Positions 17,125 through 24,993 of a stretch of 43,092 bases of DNA are shown here, one piece after another. Each line of letters starts with the position of its first letter. The first letter of the stretch is position 1. The stretch lies in NCBI GenBank assembly GCA_021849045.1, contig JAJZTK010000014.1, positions 1-43,092 of the forward strand, in the 5' to 3' direction. The translations under genes and the position numbers were made by a program. This stretch comes from Deltaproteobacteria bacterium (GTDB lineage: Bacteria > Desulfobacterota > Desulfuromonadia > Geobacterales > DSM-12255). Below the pieces are notes generated by a model, which ran no database searches, was not told where the DNA came from, and was given only the letters and a program-made list of their open reading frames with translations.

Positions 17125-17264
17125 CTTTTGTCCTTTGTCCCGTTACTTGCCAACCGACCGACAGAGCTCTTGACGCCCGTCCAGAGCGCCCGGTAGACCC
17201 TGAACCGTTCCGGCATGATCCCGGTCAGCCGCTGGCAGGAGATCCCCAGCGTCCGCCGCCCCCG
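17121..17264 (-). pseudogene. Remnant of a glycosyltransferase C-terminus
   Basis: After a TAA at 17265-17267, an open frame of 47 codons runs to a TGA that overlaps the gmd start as ATGA. It reads RTLGISCQRLTGIMPERF then RVYRALWTGVKSSVGRL, similar in style to the basic C-terminal helices of WbbL-like GT2 enzymes. The perfect 4-nt overlap with gmd suggests it was the end of an intact upstream gene in the ancestral operon. Upstream sequence to 17330 is open in no single frame. Confidence 0.45.
17126..17146. repeat. Short tandem 7-bp units (weak array)
   Basis: TTTTGTC, CTTTGTC, CCGTTAC: two clear units and one doubtful unit at the gmd start and remnant junction. Listed because four stronger arrays of 7-bp units occur in the same locus. 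Confidence 0.35.
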
Positions 17265-17330
17265 TTAATGAAGACCCGGTGGGAGTGAACGATGCTCGTG
17301 GCGCCGCCATCCCCTGCACGCCATCCCGGA

Positions 17331-18179
17331 TTAGGAGACGATTCCCCCGCCCATCACACCACTCTTATAGTCCAGATACCCCTTCAACACCATGCGAAAC
17401 TTCTGCAACTTCTGCCGCTCGAAGAAGAGGATGCCGGCCAGTTCGTCGAAAAAGGCCCGCTGCTGCTGCCGGCAATACTCCGGAAACTCCTCCCTGTACC
17501 TGTCCATGACAGAGAACCGGTTCCTGGTCATGAAATACCTTCTGAACGGGGAGTGATTGGTGACGGAGAACCGCTTGATGCCGAAATCCCTGGTCACCGT
17601 ATGGCCGAGGCCGTGCTCCAGGATGGCCGCCGGCGCTTCTATCACCCTGAAACCCTGCCGGCGGAGCCTCAGGCAGTATTCGTGGTCGATATAGTCGATG
17701 AAGAGCTCGTCCATGAACGGCCCCACCCTCTGGTAGAGTTCCAGGTTCAGCAGGTTCCCGGAGGTCATGGCGACCAGCACCTCGCGGCATCCCCCCCCCT
17801 CCTGGCAAGGCATGTTCCTGATGGCATGGCGTGGCGAGACGATCCCGACCGTTGCCGGGTCAAAGCTCCCCAGGCAGTCCAGCATCCTGGCCACCATGTC
17901 CGGGGCCGGCCTGCTGTCCTGGTCCATGGTCAGCAGATAGTCGCTGCCCTGCTCAATGGCCTTTGCCGCCCCCATGTTCAGGGCCTTGGCCAGGCCAAGG
18001 TTCCTCCCGTTTTTTACATAGTGCAGTTTCGCAATTTTCTTTATCTGTTCGACCAGGTCAACGTTTAAGCTGGCGGAGTTATCGATAACGAAAAGGGTCT
18101 CGACCTGATCCGCACAGCACCGAATGTTCTCGATGACCTCATCTTCCGGGTTGTAGAGGATAACTGCGCCTGCGATCAT
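17331..18179 (-). CDS. Glycosyltransferase family 2, RfbF/rhamnosyltransferase-like
   Basis: A 282-residue GT-A enzyme: MIAGAVILYNPEDEVIENI, FVIDNSASLN, GLAKALNMGAAKAIEQGSDY, the DXD-type MTMDQDSRP, and FIDYIDHEYCLRLRRQGFRV. This is the RfbF-like rhamnosyltransferase subgroup (not the cytidylyltransferase RfbF), which usually moves dTDP-rhamnose or a related 6-deoxysugar. GC-rich compared with the next gene. ATG at 18179; GAGGAG lies 12 nt upstream, a long spacing. The C-terminal GYLDYKSG block is also found in the remnant at 15009-15191. Confidence 0.88.
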   Translation of the reverse strand: MIAGAVILYNPEDEVIENIRCCADQVETLFVIDNSASLNVDLVEQIKKIAKLHYVKNGRNLGLAKALNMGAAKAIEQGSDYLLTMDQDSRPAPDMVARMLDCLGSFDPATVGIVSPRHAIRNMPCQEGGGCREVLVAMTSGNLLNLELYQRVGPFMDELFIDYIDHEYCLRLRRQGFRVIEAPAAILEHGLGHTVTRDFGIKRFSVTNHSPFRRYFMTRNRFSVMDRYREEFPEYCRQQQRAFFDELAGILFFERQKLQKFRMVLKGYLDYKSGVMGGGIVS

Positions 18180-18196
18180 GGCTTATACGTTCTCCT

Positions 18197-19159
18197 CTAT
18201 AAAAGCTTGGCCTGTCCGTGCACAGCCTTCTTAACCAGAGAATTTATGTATTTAATCCTATTGATGTTAATTCTGATAAATAACAGGAAATAGAACAAAT
18301 ACAGGGGATAATACTCGGCAATTTTTGCATTTATTGTTTTTTTATCCAGACCGTAATTCTTATGATACCAAATATTGTAGGTTAACTGAAATTTCCACTT
18401 TTGTTCATTTATAAAGGTCTTACCGATGTAGCTTTTGTTTATGTAATCGTCATGCAATAAGATTTCATCGTCTATGAAGGTCAGAGAGGTGACATTTCTC
18501 AGAGTTGTCTGCTTTTCATGCCGCCTGAATTTACACAATTTTCCCGGAAGAAAGGCAAAATCGCCCTGTTCCAAAAGATAGAACCACATCTCAAGGTCAG
18601 TCAACTGCTTATAGTTGGCATTAAACAACCTCTTGCAATCTTTTTTCCTGAACAGAATGGCCGTCGGCTCTCCTATTATATTGCCCGCAAAAAAACACTT
18701 TCTGATCACACTTGGACCGGGCATCAACTGGAATTTACCAGAAAAAGCAAGCGAACCTATTGGATTTGAGTCTTTGTCGATCAGGAGCCGTGCAGAAGCT
18801 ACTACCGTCACTGTTGGATTGTCAGCAAAGACTTTAACACATTTTTCAATACAATCAGGCTCCAGAATGTCATCGGCACAAAGTATTTTTACGTACTCTC
18901 CACTCGCTTTTTGCAAGCAGAGATTCCAATTTGCCACCATTCCTACATTATTATCATTTTTGTAATATGATATCCGTTTATCTATAAAAAGATATTTACT
19001 AACAACCTCATCAGTATTATCCAAAGAACAATCATCAATTATAATCAACTCTATACTTTCATAAGTCTGTGAAATTACGGATTCAATAGCATATGAAATA
19101 TAATCAGAATAATTATATGATGGGATACAAACACTAACTCTTGGTCTATTATTACTCAT
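18197..19159 (-). CDS. Glycosyltransferase family 2 (paralogue 2 of 3)
   Basis: A 320-residue GT-A enzyme: RVSVCIPSYNYSDYISYAIE, IDDCSLDNTDEVV, EYVKILCADDILEPDCIE, NIIGEPTAILFRKKDC, LTDLEMWFYLLEQGDFAFLP. Clearly paralogous with 15166-16122 and 19187-20095. It is the most AT-rich gene in the window, with many AAA, ATA and TTA codons, unlike the GC-rich flanks, which points to recent acquisition. The C-terminus is hydrophobic (YPLYLFYFLLFIRININ). Donor and acceptor unknown. Confidence 0.86.
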   Translation of the reverse strand: MSNNRPRVSVCIPSYNYSDYISYAIESVISQTYESIELIIIDDCSLDNTDEVVSKYLFIDKRISYYKNDNNVGMVANWNLCLQKASGEYVKILCADDILEPDCIEKCVKVFADNPTVTVVASARLLIDKDSNPIGSLAFSGKFQLMPGPSVIRKCFFAGNIIGEPTAILFRKKDCKRLFNANYKQLTDLEMWFYLLEQGDFAFLPGKLCKFRRHEKQTTLRNVTSLTFIDDEILLHDDYINKSYIGKTFINEQKWKFQLTYNIWYHKNYGLDKKTINAKIAEYYPLYLFYFLLFIRININRIKYINSLVKKAVHGQAKLL

Positions 19160-19186
19160 ATTATCGCACTTATAACCATAATTGAT

Positions 19187-20095
19187 TCAAAATTTCTTTT
19201 TTCCAAACAATAATTGTTTTATTTTCTTGGAGATATTCAACATATAATAGAGACACAAGCCATGATATTCTGCTGTTTTTGTCTTTTTTAACGATACATC
19301 CATATCAAGCTTCCAGAGAGCTTGCGCTATATCGAATCTTGCTTCCAATTTCTGAAAGTATGAGAGCTCCATATAGCTCTTATCAGCATAATCATCGAAT
19401 AATCTGAACTGATCATCAACATAAATAAACCCTTTGATATTCGCATTGGTACCCTGCTCTTCGTGCTGCCTGATCAGACAAAGCGCTTCCGGTATAAAGG
19501 CGAAATCGCCCTGCTCAAGCAGTCGAAACCACATTTCCAGATCAACGAGCTGTCGGTATTCGGGATCAAACCCAGCGATCGCATCCTTTTTGCGGAACAA
19601 AACCGCGGTGGGTTCACCGATCAAATTACCGACAAAGAGGCATTTCCTGATGACTTCAATTCCAGGGAGAAGTTCAGGCCGGTCCGAATAAGCCAACTGT
19701 CCCAGATTATTCAGCGACCTGTCGACCAATTGTCTTGCAGATGCAACAAGTGAAACCTTCGGATTCGCCTCCAGGACCTGGACCATTTTCTCCAGACAGG
19801 TCGCCTCCAGAAGATCATCTGAACAGAGTATTTTTATATATGTACCGGAGGCCAACTCGATACATCGATTCAGATTGCAGACGAGCCCTAGATTTTTCTC
19901 ATTACGAATATATTTTACATTGCGCCCTTCCTGAAGATAACCAAGGACAACTTCCTCGGTGTTGTCAGTTGAACAATTGTCAATAACGAGCAACTCATAA
20001 TCGCTAACGGTCTGGGATAGTACCGATTCTATGGCATCAGCAATAAAATGCGCGTAATTGTAAGTAGGAATGCAAATACTGATTTTGGGTTGCAT
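19187..20095 (-). CDS. Glycosyltransferase family 2 (paralogue 3 of 3)
   Basis: A 302-residue GT-A enzyme: KISICIPTYNYAHFIADAIE, VIDNCSTDNTEEVV, YIKILCSDDLLEATCLE, NLIGEPTAVLFRKKDA, VDLEMWFRLLEQGDFAFIPE. Third member of the paralogous set. The ATG at 20095 has AAGG about 8 nt upstream and begins 28 nt after the flippase stop; an in-frame extension to 20179 would overlap the flippase and is rejected. AT-rich. It ends with a basic tail (KKIKQLLFGKKKF) that may bind the membrane surface. Confidence 0.86.
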   Translation of the reverse strand: MQPKISICIPTYNYAHFIADAIESVLSQTVSDYELLVIDNCSTDNTEEVVLGYLQEGRNVKYIRNEKNLGLVCNLNRCIELASGTYIKILCSDDLLEATCLEKMVQVLEANPKVSLVASARQLVDRSLNNLGQLAYSDRPELLPGIEVIRKCLFVGNLIGEPTAVLFRKKDAIAGFDPEYRQLVDLEMWFRLLEQGDFAFIPEALCLIRQHEEQGTNANIKGFIYVDDQFRLFDDYADKSYMELSYFQKLEARFDIAQALWKLDMDVSLKKTKTAEYHGLCLYYMLNISKKIKQLLFGKKKF

Positions 20096-20123
20096 TACGT
20101 CAACCTTGCCCTTTGTCTTACAA

Positions 20124-21533
20124 CTAACCAGTTGTTGGTCTTTGATTAAATTTGAAGTACTTATTATACATAAAGGCAACTATTATCAAATAGATAATCC
20201 CATAGGTTATCATCAAAACATATCTATTCAAAGCAAACGAGGCTAACGTAGCCACAATTACTGTTGGAATTATCGATGCTGAGAAGAAATAGTAAAAATC
20301 TTTGACTATCGGGTAATCGGTAGTCTTCTTGAAATAAATGTAGCCCACTACCGTCACGATGACTTTTGCCGCCAGCGTAGCCAGGGCGGCGCCAACGGCG
20401 CCAAAGAACGGGATGAGGGAAAAATTGAGTATGGTATTCAACACATTCCCCCAAAAAATGGAAGCCCCATACTCCTTTGACATATTCCAGACGGCAAAGG
20501 GCTGTACTATTATGCCGCTGGTGAATCCGAACGTGATGACAAACCCGAGAATCCTCAACGGATCAACACTTCCCAAAAATTTTGTTCCATACAAGAGGGA
20601 AACCACATCCCTTGAGAAAAACAACAGAAAGAAGCCAAGCGGTATGGTAAATATCGACATGGTGAAAACGTATTTGGCCATCACCGGATAGAGCTTCCCC
20701 TGTTTGAACGACTGCGCCAGTTCCCTGAACATGGTGGGCGTTATGACCGAATTTATGGAATAGAATGGATTGATGACCTTGTAGGCGGCTTCATAGATGC
20801 CCACCGTGTGGGCATTGGTAAAATAATACAGGATGAGCCTGTCTGATGTCGTGTACACATACACCGACAATTCAGCTTTGAGAAAATGCCCCGCCTCCCG
20901 ATAGAACGCCTTCACCTTCCTGATGTATTGATGCTTGAACAAAGCCCTGTCAAAGGAATAGAGCTTGAAATGCCACAGGAATGCCGTTGCCATGGCCAAG
21001 TTGATGACTGAATTGAACAGCGTCAGGAACGGCAGATACTTCCAGTCTTCCGGTTTGTGTATGAAAATAAGTAGTGAGGCGGCGTACAGAAAGCTCTGGC
21101 CGATCCGAATGGCCGAGGCCGCGTTTATTCTTCCCATTGCCACAAAGACCCATGCTGGGGTACAGGCTTCGAAAAAGACGAGGAAGACGGATACCGCTAT
21201 AAAGTACTTGAGCCGTGGGTCGAGCGGCAGCAGATAGGTAACCAGCAAGGTCGCCATAATCAAGATTGCCGACGCGACAATTTTCGGAGGTAAGGTAACT
21301 GCCAGAAGCGCGTCCAGTTTTTCATCATCCCGCGCCAGCCGCTGCGAAGCCAGGGACGTCAGCCCTCCGTCGGCGAGCCGCGACACCAGAAGCAATGCAG
21401 CACCGGTTGTGGCACTGAAACCGAGGTATTCCGGTCCGACAACGCGGCTGATATAGATCACGCTCAAGGCTCCGATCACGAGACCGGCCATCTCGGCAAC
21501 TGCACGGAATGTCAATCTCTTACTGATCAGCAT
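20124..21533 (-). CDS. wzx: Wzx-type polysaccharide flippase
   Basis: A 469-residue inner-membrane protein predicted to flip undecaprenyl-diphosphate-linked oligosaccharide to the periplasm. About 12-14 hydrophobic segments are visible, starting with FRAVAEMAGLVIGALSVIYI. The N-terminal VVGPEYLGFSATTGAALLLV and the basic loops fit the polysaccharide transport (MOP/RfbX) family. Its ATG lies within the last codons of the upstream methyltransferase (7-nt overlap). The presence of Wzx implies a Wzy-dependent route, but no polymerase is recognised in the window. Confidence 0.88.
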   Translation of the reverse strand: MLISKRLTFRAVAEMAGLVIGALSVIYISRVVGPEYLGFSATTGAALLLVSRLADGGLTSLASQRLARDDEKLDALLAVTLPPKIVASAILIMATLLVTYLLPLDPRLKYFIAVSVFLVFFEACTPAWVFVAMGRINAASAIRIGQSFLYAASLLIFIHKPEDWKYLPFLTLFNSVINLAMATAFLWHFKLYSFDRALFKHQYIRKVKAFYREAGHFLKAELSVYVYTTSDRLILYYFTNAHTVGIYEAAYKVINPFYSINSVITPTMFRELAQSFKQGKLYPVMAKYVFTMSIFTIPLGFFLLFFSRDVVSLLYGTKFLGSVDPLRILGFVITFGFTSGIIVQPFAVWNMSKEYGASIFWGNVLNTILNFSLIPFFGAVGAALATLAAKVIVTVVGYIYFKKTTDYPIVKDFYYFFSASIIPTVIVATLASFALNRYVLMITYGIIYLIIVAFMYNKYFKFNQRPTTG

Positions 21534-22381
21534 TGTTTTTGTGCGTAGTATACCGAAGTGATAAAGCGCCCGTTTTTGAAATACTTATGCTCCTTGCACC
21601 GGAAGCCATCGCGGCTCATGTACTCCAGTACATCCGACCCGAAATCCCTGAACGCCAGAATGCCGTCTCCACGGACCGTGTCGCCGTGCATGACCGGTTC
21701 CAGAAGGTGTTCCACCTTGCCGTCCACGACAGATGCCCTTTCGATGGTCTTCGACAGTTCGAAATCAACCGGAATGGTGAAGACATGAAAACCACCGGGT
21801 TTCAAGACTCTTCTGATTTCTGACAAGGCCCTGTTCAGGTCGCCGACATGTTCAAGCACATCACTGTTAATCAATATGTCTAAACTGTTATCGGGAAAAG
21901 TGAGGCCTTCAAGGTTTTCATTCCTGACCCCATTTACACTGCTACCGAAAGGCGTGTTATCAAAATACTCTGACACTTGATAGTTATCAATTTTCTTAAT
22001 ATCATCCATTCTAAATAGATTGTAAGCAGCGGTTTCATAACACCTGAAGTCATCATCAGATTTTAGTCTTTTTATCAACTCGCTGGCCTTGGACATATTC
22101 AACAACCGTAGTGCCGAAAGAGCGTGAGCCCTAATTCTGAAATTGGCAAAGCAGTAAATACAAATATAATTCTCTCTTTCCACTAATGTTTGCTTGAAAC
22201 TGTCACTCAATTTCCAAGGAGATACTATTTTTGTGAGTTCTGTTTTTATTTCTGAAGAAAATACCAATACACTCTTGCCATTACAAGAGGGGCAATACTC
22301 CATTGAACTGTATTTCCAGCGCCAGTGCTGTGCTATCAGTCGCTGAATGGTCTTTGATATTCTACTGGCGCTAATTCCCAT
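21527..22381 (-). CDS. Class I SAM-dependent methyltransferase with N-terminal zinc-finger-like Cys pairs
   Basis: A 284-residue protein. The N-terminal part has two CxxC pairs (YCPSCNG and CIYCFANF) that could bind zinc. The C-terminal part has Methyltransf_11-like motifs: LTFPDNSLDILINSDVLEHV (acidic post-I motif) and RALSEIRRVLKPGGFHVFTI. The usual glycine-rich SAM loop is not visible; YETAAYNLF and SEYFDN occupy that region. It probably methylates a sugar or glycan intermediate, by context only. The ATG at 22381 has AGAGGGG close upstream and overlaps the rfbD-like gene by 11 nt. AT-rich, unlike the GC-rich genes upstream, so it marks the border of the variable segment. Confidence 0.78.
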   Translation of the reverse strand: MGISASRISKTIQRLIAQHWRWKYSSMEYCPSCNGKSVLVFSSEIKTELTKIVSPWKLSDSFKQTLVERENYICIYCFANFRIRAHALSALRLLNMSKASELIKRLKSDDDFRCYETAAYNLFRMDDIKKIDNYQVSEYFDNTPFGSSVNGVRNENLEGLTFPDNSLDILINSDVLEHVGDLNRALSEIRRVLKPGGFHVFTIPVDFELSKTIERASVVDGKVEHLLEPVMHGDTVRGDGILAFRDFGSDVLEYMSRDGFRCKEHKYFKNGRFITSVYYAQKQC

Positions 22382-23234
22382 TTTCCCCTCTCAGGTACCT
22401 CTCCAAACCATCCCGCCAGTGCGGCAACCCGATCCCCAACTCCCGCGCCCTGACATTGGCCAGCACCGAATAGAGCGGCCGCCGCATGTCGCCGCTCATC
22501 CCGCCCCGGTCCACCGGAACCACCTCGACCGGGAGCCCGGCAATCTCGTAGATCGCCCGCGTGAACTCGTACCAGCTGCACTCCCCCTCGTTGACCAGAT
22601 GATAGATGCCGGGACCTACGCCAGGGTGCTCCACCAGCTGCCATACGGCCCGGCTCAGGTCGTCGGTGGACGTCGGCGAAACCACCTGATCGCATCCCAT
22701 CTCCAGGGTGGTACAGCTTTTCGCATCCTCGATCCGTTTGTCAACGAAGTTCCCGCCCTTCGACTGCGCACCGCTTCGTCCATAGAGCCCGCAGGTCCGG
22801 ATGATCACCGCCTGTTTCGGCGCCGTCGCCAATGCAGCACACTCTCCGGCAAGCCGGGATATCCCATACATCTGCAACGGCTGGGGACGGTCGTCTTCCA
22901 GATAGGGGGTCCGCTTGTCGCCACCGAAGACGTAATCGCTGCTGAAGGTGACAAAGAGGGCACCGCTCTCCCGACACAGCGCCGCCAGATCCCGCACCGC
23001 TGCGCAGTTAACGCGAAACGCCCGCTCCACCTCGCTCTCACAGAGGGGCACATTATGGAAGGCCGCCGTATTGATGACCAGATCCGGGGCGAACTCCCCG
23101 AAGGCCGCAGACACGGAATCCGGCTGCCCGATGTCGAGCTCGCTCCGCCCGGGTGCGTAGAGTTCATGGCCGGGGTTGTTCCTGATCAGGTCCCCCCCGA
23201 GCTGACCGGTTTTGCCGATCAAGAGGACTTTCAC
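22371..23234 (-). CDS. rfbD: RmlD/RfbD-like 4-keto sugar reductase (catalytic Lys replaced)
   Basis: A 287-residue SDR of the dTDP-4-dehydrorhamnose reductase family, predicted to reduce the 4-keto group of a nucleotide-linked 6-deoxyhexulose with NADPH. It shows KVLLIGKTGQLGGDLI, VINTAAFHNVPLCE, TFSSDYVFGG and a C-terminal substrate region. The catalytic motif reads MYGISRLAGE: Tyr is present but the lysine of YxxxK is arginine (codon CGG). The start is GTG at 23234, overlapping the rfbC-like stop as GTGA. Given the CDP-sugar operon, the substrate is probably a CDP- rather than dTDP-hexulose. The symbol reflects family only. Confidence 0.82.
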   Translation of the reverse strand: MKVLLIGKTGQLGGDLIRNNPGHELYAPGRSELDIGQPDSVSAAFGEFAPDLVINTAAFHNVPLCESEVERAFRVNCAAVRDLAALCRESGALFVTFSSDYVFGGDKRTPYLEDDRPQPLQMYGISRLAGECAALATAPKQAVIIRTCGLYGRSGAQSKGGNFVDKRIEDAKSCTTLEMGCDQVVSPTSTDDLSRAVWQLVEHPGVGPGIYHLVNEGECSWYEFTRAIYEIAGLPVEVVPVDRGGMSGDMRRPLYSVLANVRARELGIGLPHWRDGLERYLRGENGN

Positions 23235-23776
23235 ACGCCCACCTTCCTGTACGCCGGATAAGAACAATCCTTGGGGGCGATAACCGACACCGGCAGCGGC
23301 CAGCTGATGCCGAACGCCGGGTCGTCCCAGCAGACCCCGGCGGCATGTTCCGGTGAATAGAAGGCGAACATCTGGTAGAAGACCTCCGTGTCGTCCTCCA
23401 GGGTCTGAAAACCGTGGGCGAACCCTTCGGGGATGTAGAGGGCGCGGTGATTGGCGGCGGTCAGATCCACCCCGAACCAGTGACAATAGGTCGGCGAGTC
23501 GGAACGCAGATCGATGATGACATCGTACAGCGCTCCCTGCGTGCAGCGCACCAGCTTGGCCTCTGCCTTGGGTGGGAGTTGGAAGTGCATCCCCCGCACG
23601 GTCCCCTGCTGCCGGTTGAAGGAGATGTTGCACTGGGCCACTGCCGCCGCCGCCTGCAGACCGTGGGCGGCAAACTCTTCCTGGCAGAAACTGCGGGCAA
23701 AGAAGCCGCGCTCGTCGGCATACTGCTCGAGCTCCACAATATAGGCGCCAGCCAGGGCTGTTTCCCTGAATATCAC
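23231..23776 (-). CDS. rfbC: RmlC-like 4-keto-hexulose 3,5- or 5-epimerase
   Basis: A 181-residue cupin. Residues expected for RmlC activity are all seen: H64 in RGMHFQ, K74 in AKLVR, D89 in IIDLR, H121 in FAHGF, Y134 and Y140 in VFYQMFAFYS, and WDDPAFGISWP. It would epimerise C5 (and perhaps C3) of the 4-keto-6-deoxy sugar. If C3 carries a methyl and hydroxyl group after the upstream methyltransferase acts, only C5 inversion is chemically straightforward, as in TylK-like enzymes. ATGA overlap with the methyltransferase gene. The substrate is likely CDP-linked by context; dTDP cannot be excluded. Confidence 0.87.
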   Translation of the reverse strand: MIFRETALAGAYIVELEQYADERGFFARSFCQEEFAAHGLQAAAAVAQCNISFNRQQGTVRGMHFQLPPKAEAKLVRCTQGALYDVIIDLRSDSPTYCHWFGVDLTAANHRALYIPEGFAHGFQTLEDDTEVFYQMFAFYSPEHAAGVCWDDPAFGISWPLPVSVIAPKDCSYPAYRKVGV

Positions 23777-24993
23777 AGGATCCGCACCTCGGGGATGGCC
23801 TGGATGAACCTCCCCCCCTTTGCCAGGTAGGCCCGCTGCTGCTCGATGATCTCTTCAGCGAAGTTCCAGGCCAGCAGCAGCACGTAATCGGGCATCTCCT
23901 CGGCCAGTTTATCGGGGTGATGGACAGGGAGATGCATCCCGGGCGTGTAAAGGTCCTGCTTGTACGGGCTCTTGTCGACCGTGTAGTCGACCAGGTCGGT
24001 GGAGATGCCGCAGTAATTGAGAAATGTGTTCCCCTTGGCCGGCGCCCCGTAGGCGGCGATCCGCTTACCTTCGCCCTTCAGGCTACGGAGCAGGGAGAGG
24101 ATATCATCCCGCACCCGCTCGGTCCGGGTCGCAAAGGCCGCATAGGTCTCCGGCCGGTCCAGCCCCTTGTCGCGTTCCTCCTGAATGAGCTGCGGAACCG
24201 TTTCATTCACGGCATGCGCCCCCTTGTGGCCGATGAAATAGATGATCGACCCGCCGTGGATCGCCACCCGCTCCGCATCGAAAAGCTCCATGCCGTACAG
24301 GTCGAAGAGGTACGCCATCGCCCGCACCGACAGGTACGAATAGTGCTCGTGGTATACCGTATCGAACTCATTCTTTTCCACGAAGTCGATCAGGTAGGGG
24401 GCCTCGATGGCAACCGCGCCGGTTGGTGCCAGGAGCGCCTTCAACCCTTTGACAAAGCTGTGGATCTCCGGCACATGAGCAAAGACGTGACGCGCCAGGA
24501 TGACGTCGGCAGCGCCGTGCCGGTGAAGAAGGGCAGCAGCGGTATCGTCATGGAAAAACTCGTTACAGGTCTCGATCCCCGCAGCGCTGGCCACCTTTGC
24601 GATATTCGCCGCCGGCTCGACCCCCAACACCTTCACCCCAGTCTTTTGGAAATAGGAGAGGACCGTGCCGTCGTTACTGGCGATCTCCACCACCCGCGAA
24701 CTGCCGGTCAGGCCGAACCGCTGCTGAAAACTCCGGGCGAGGTAGGCCGCATGCCGGTGCACCAGGTCGGAGGTGGCGGAAAAATAGATATACTCCTTGA
24801 ACAGGGCATCCGGGGGGACCACATGTCCGATCTGTACCAACCCGCACTGTTCGCAGAAAAAGACGTCCAGGGGATACTTCGGCTCGTTGCCCGCCGCCAG
24901 CTCGCCGGCAGTGAGAAAACTGTTGGCCAGCGCCATGGTCCCCAGGTCAAGAAACCGATAAATATCATCTTTGCCACAAAATCTGCAGTTCAC
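23773..24993 (-). CDS. Sugar C-methyltransferase (TylC3/NovU-type, zinc-binding N-terminus)
   Basis: A 406-residue SAM enzyme with the three-part layout of nucleotide-sugar C-methyltransferases. The N-terminal zinc domain has Cys pairs (CRFCGKDD, FFCEQCGLVQ). The SAM domain has RVVEIASNDGTVLSYFQKTG and VILARHVFAHVPEI. The C-terminal domain has RIAAYGAPAKGNTFLNYCG and YTVDKSPYKQDLYTPG. Relatives methylate C3 of 4-keto-6-deoxy sugars. It begins with GTG at 24993, overlapping the rfbG stop as GTGA. Its place between rfbG and the epimerase matches a path from CDP-4-keto-6-deoxyglucose to a branched sugar. No 2,3-dehydratase or E1-type deoxygenase is nearby, so hydroxyls at C2 and C3 are probably kept. 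Confidence 0.88.
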   Translation of the reverse strand: MNCRFCGKDDIYRFLDLGTMALANSFLTAGELAAGNEPKYPLDVFFCEQCGLVQIGHVVPPDALFKEYIYFSATSDLVHRHAAYLARSFQQRFGLTGSSRVVEIASNDGTVLSYFQKTGVKVLGVEPAANIAKVASAAGIETCNEFFHDDTAAALLHRHGAADVILARHVFAHVPEIHSFVKGLKALLAPTGAVAIEAPYLIDFVEKNEFDTVYHEHYSYLSVRAMAYLFDLYGMELFDAERVAIHGGSIIYFIGHKGAHAVNETVPQLIQEERDKGLDRPETYAAFATRTERVRDDILSLLRSLKGEGKRIAAYGAPAKGNTFLNYCGISTDLVDYTVDKSPYKQDLYTPGMHLPVHHPDKLAEEMPDYVLLLAWNFAEEIIEQQRAYLAKGGRFIQAIPEVRIL

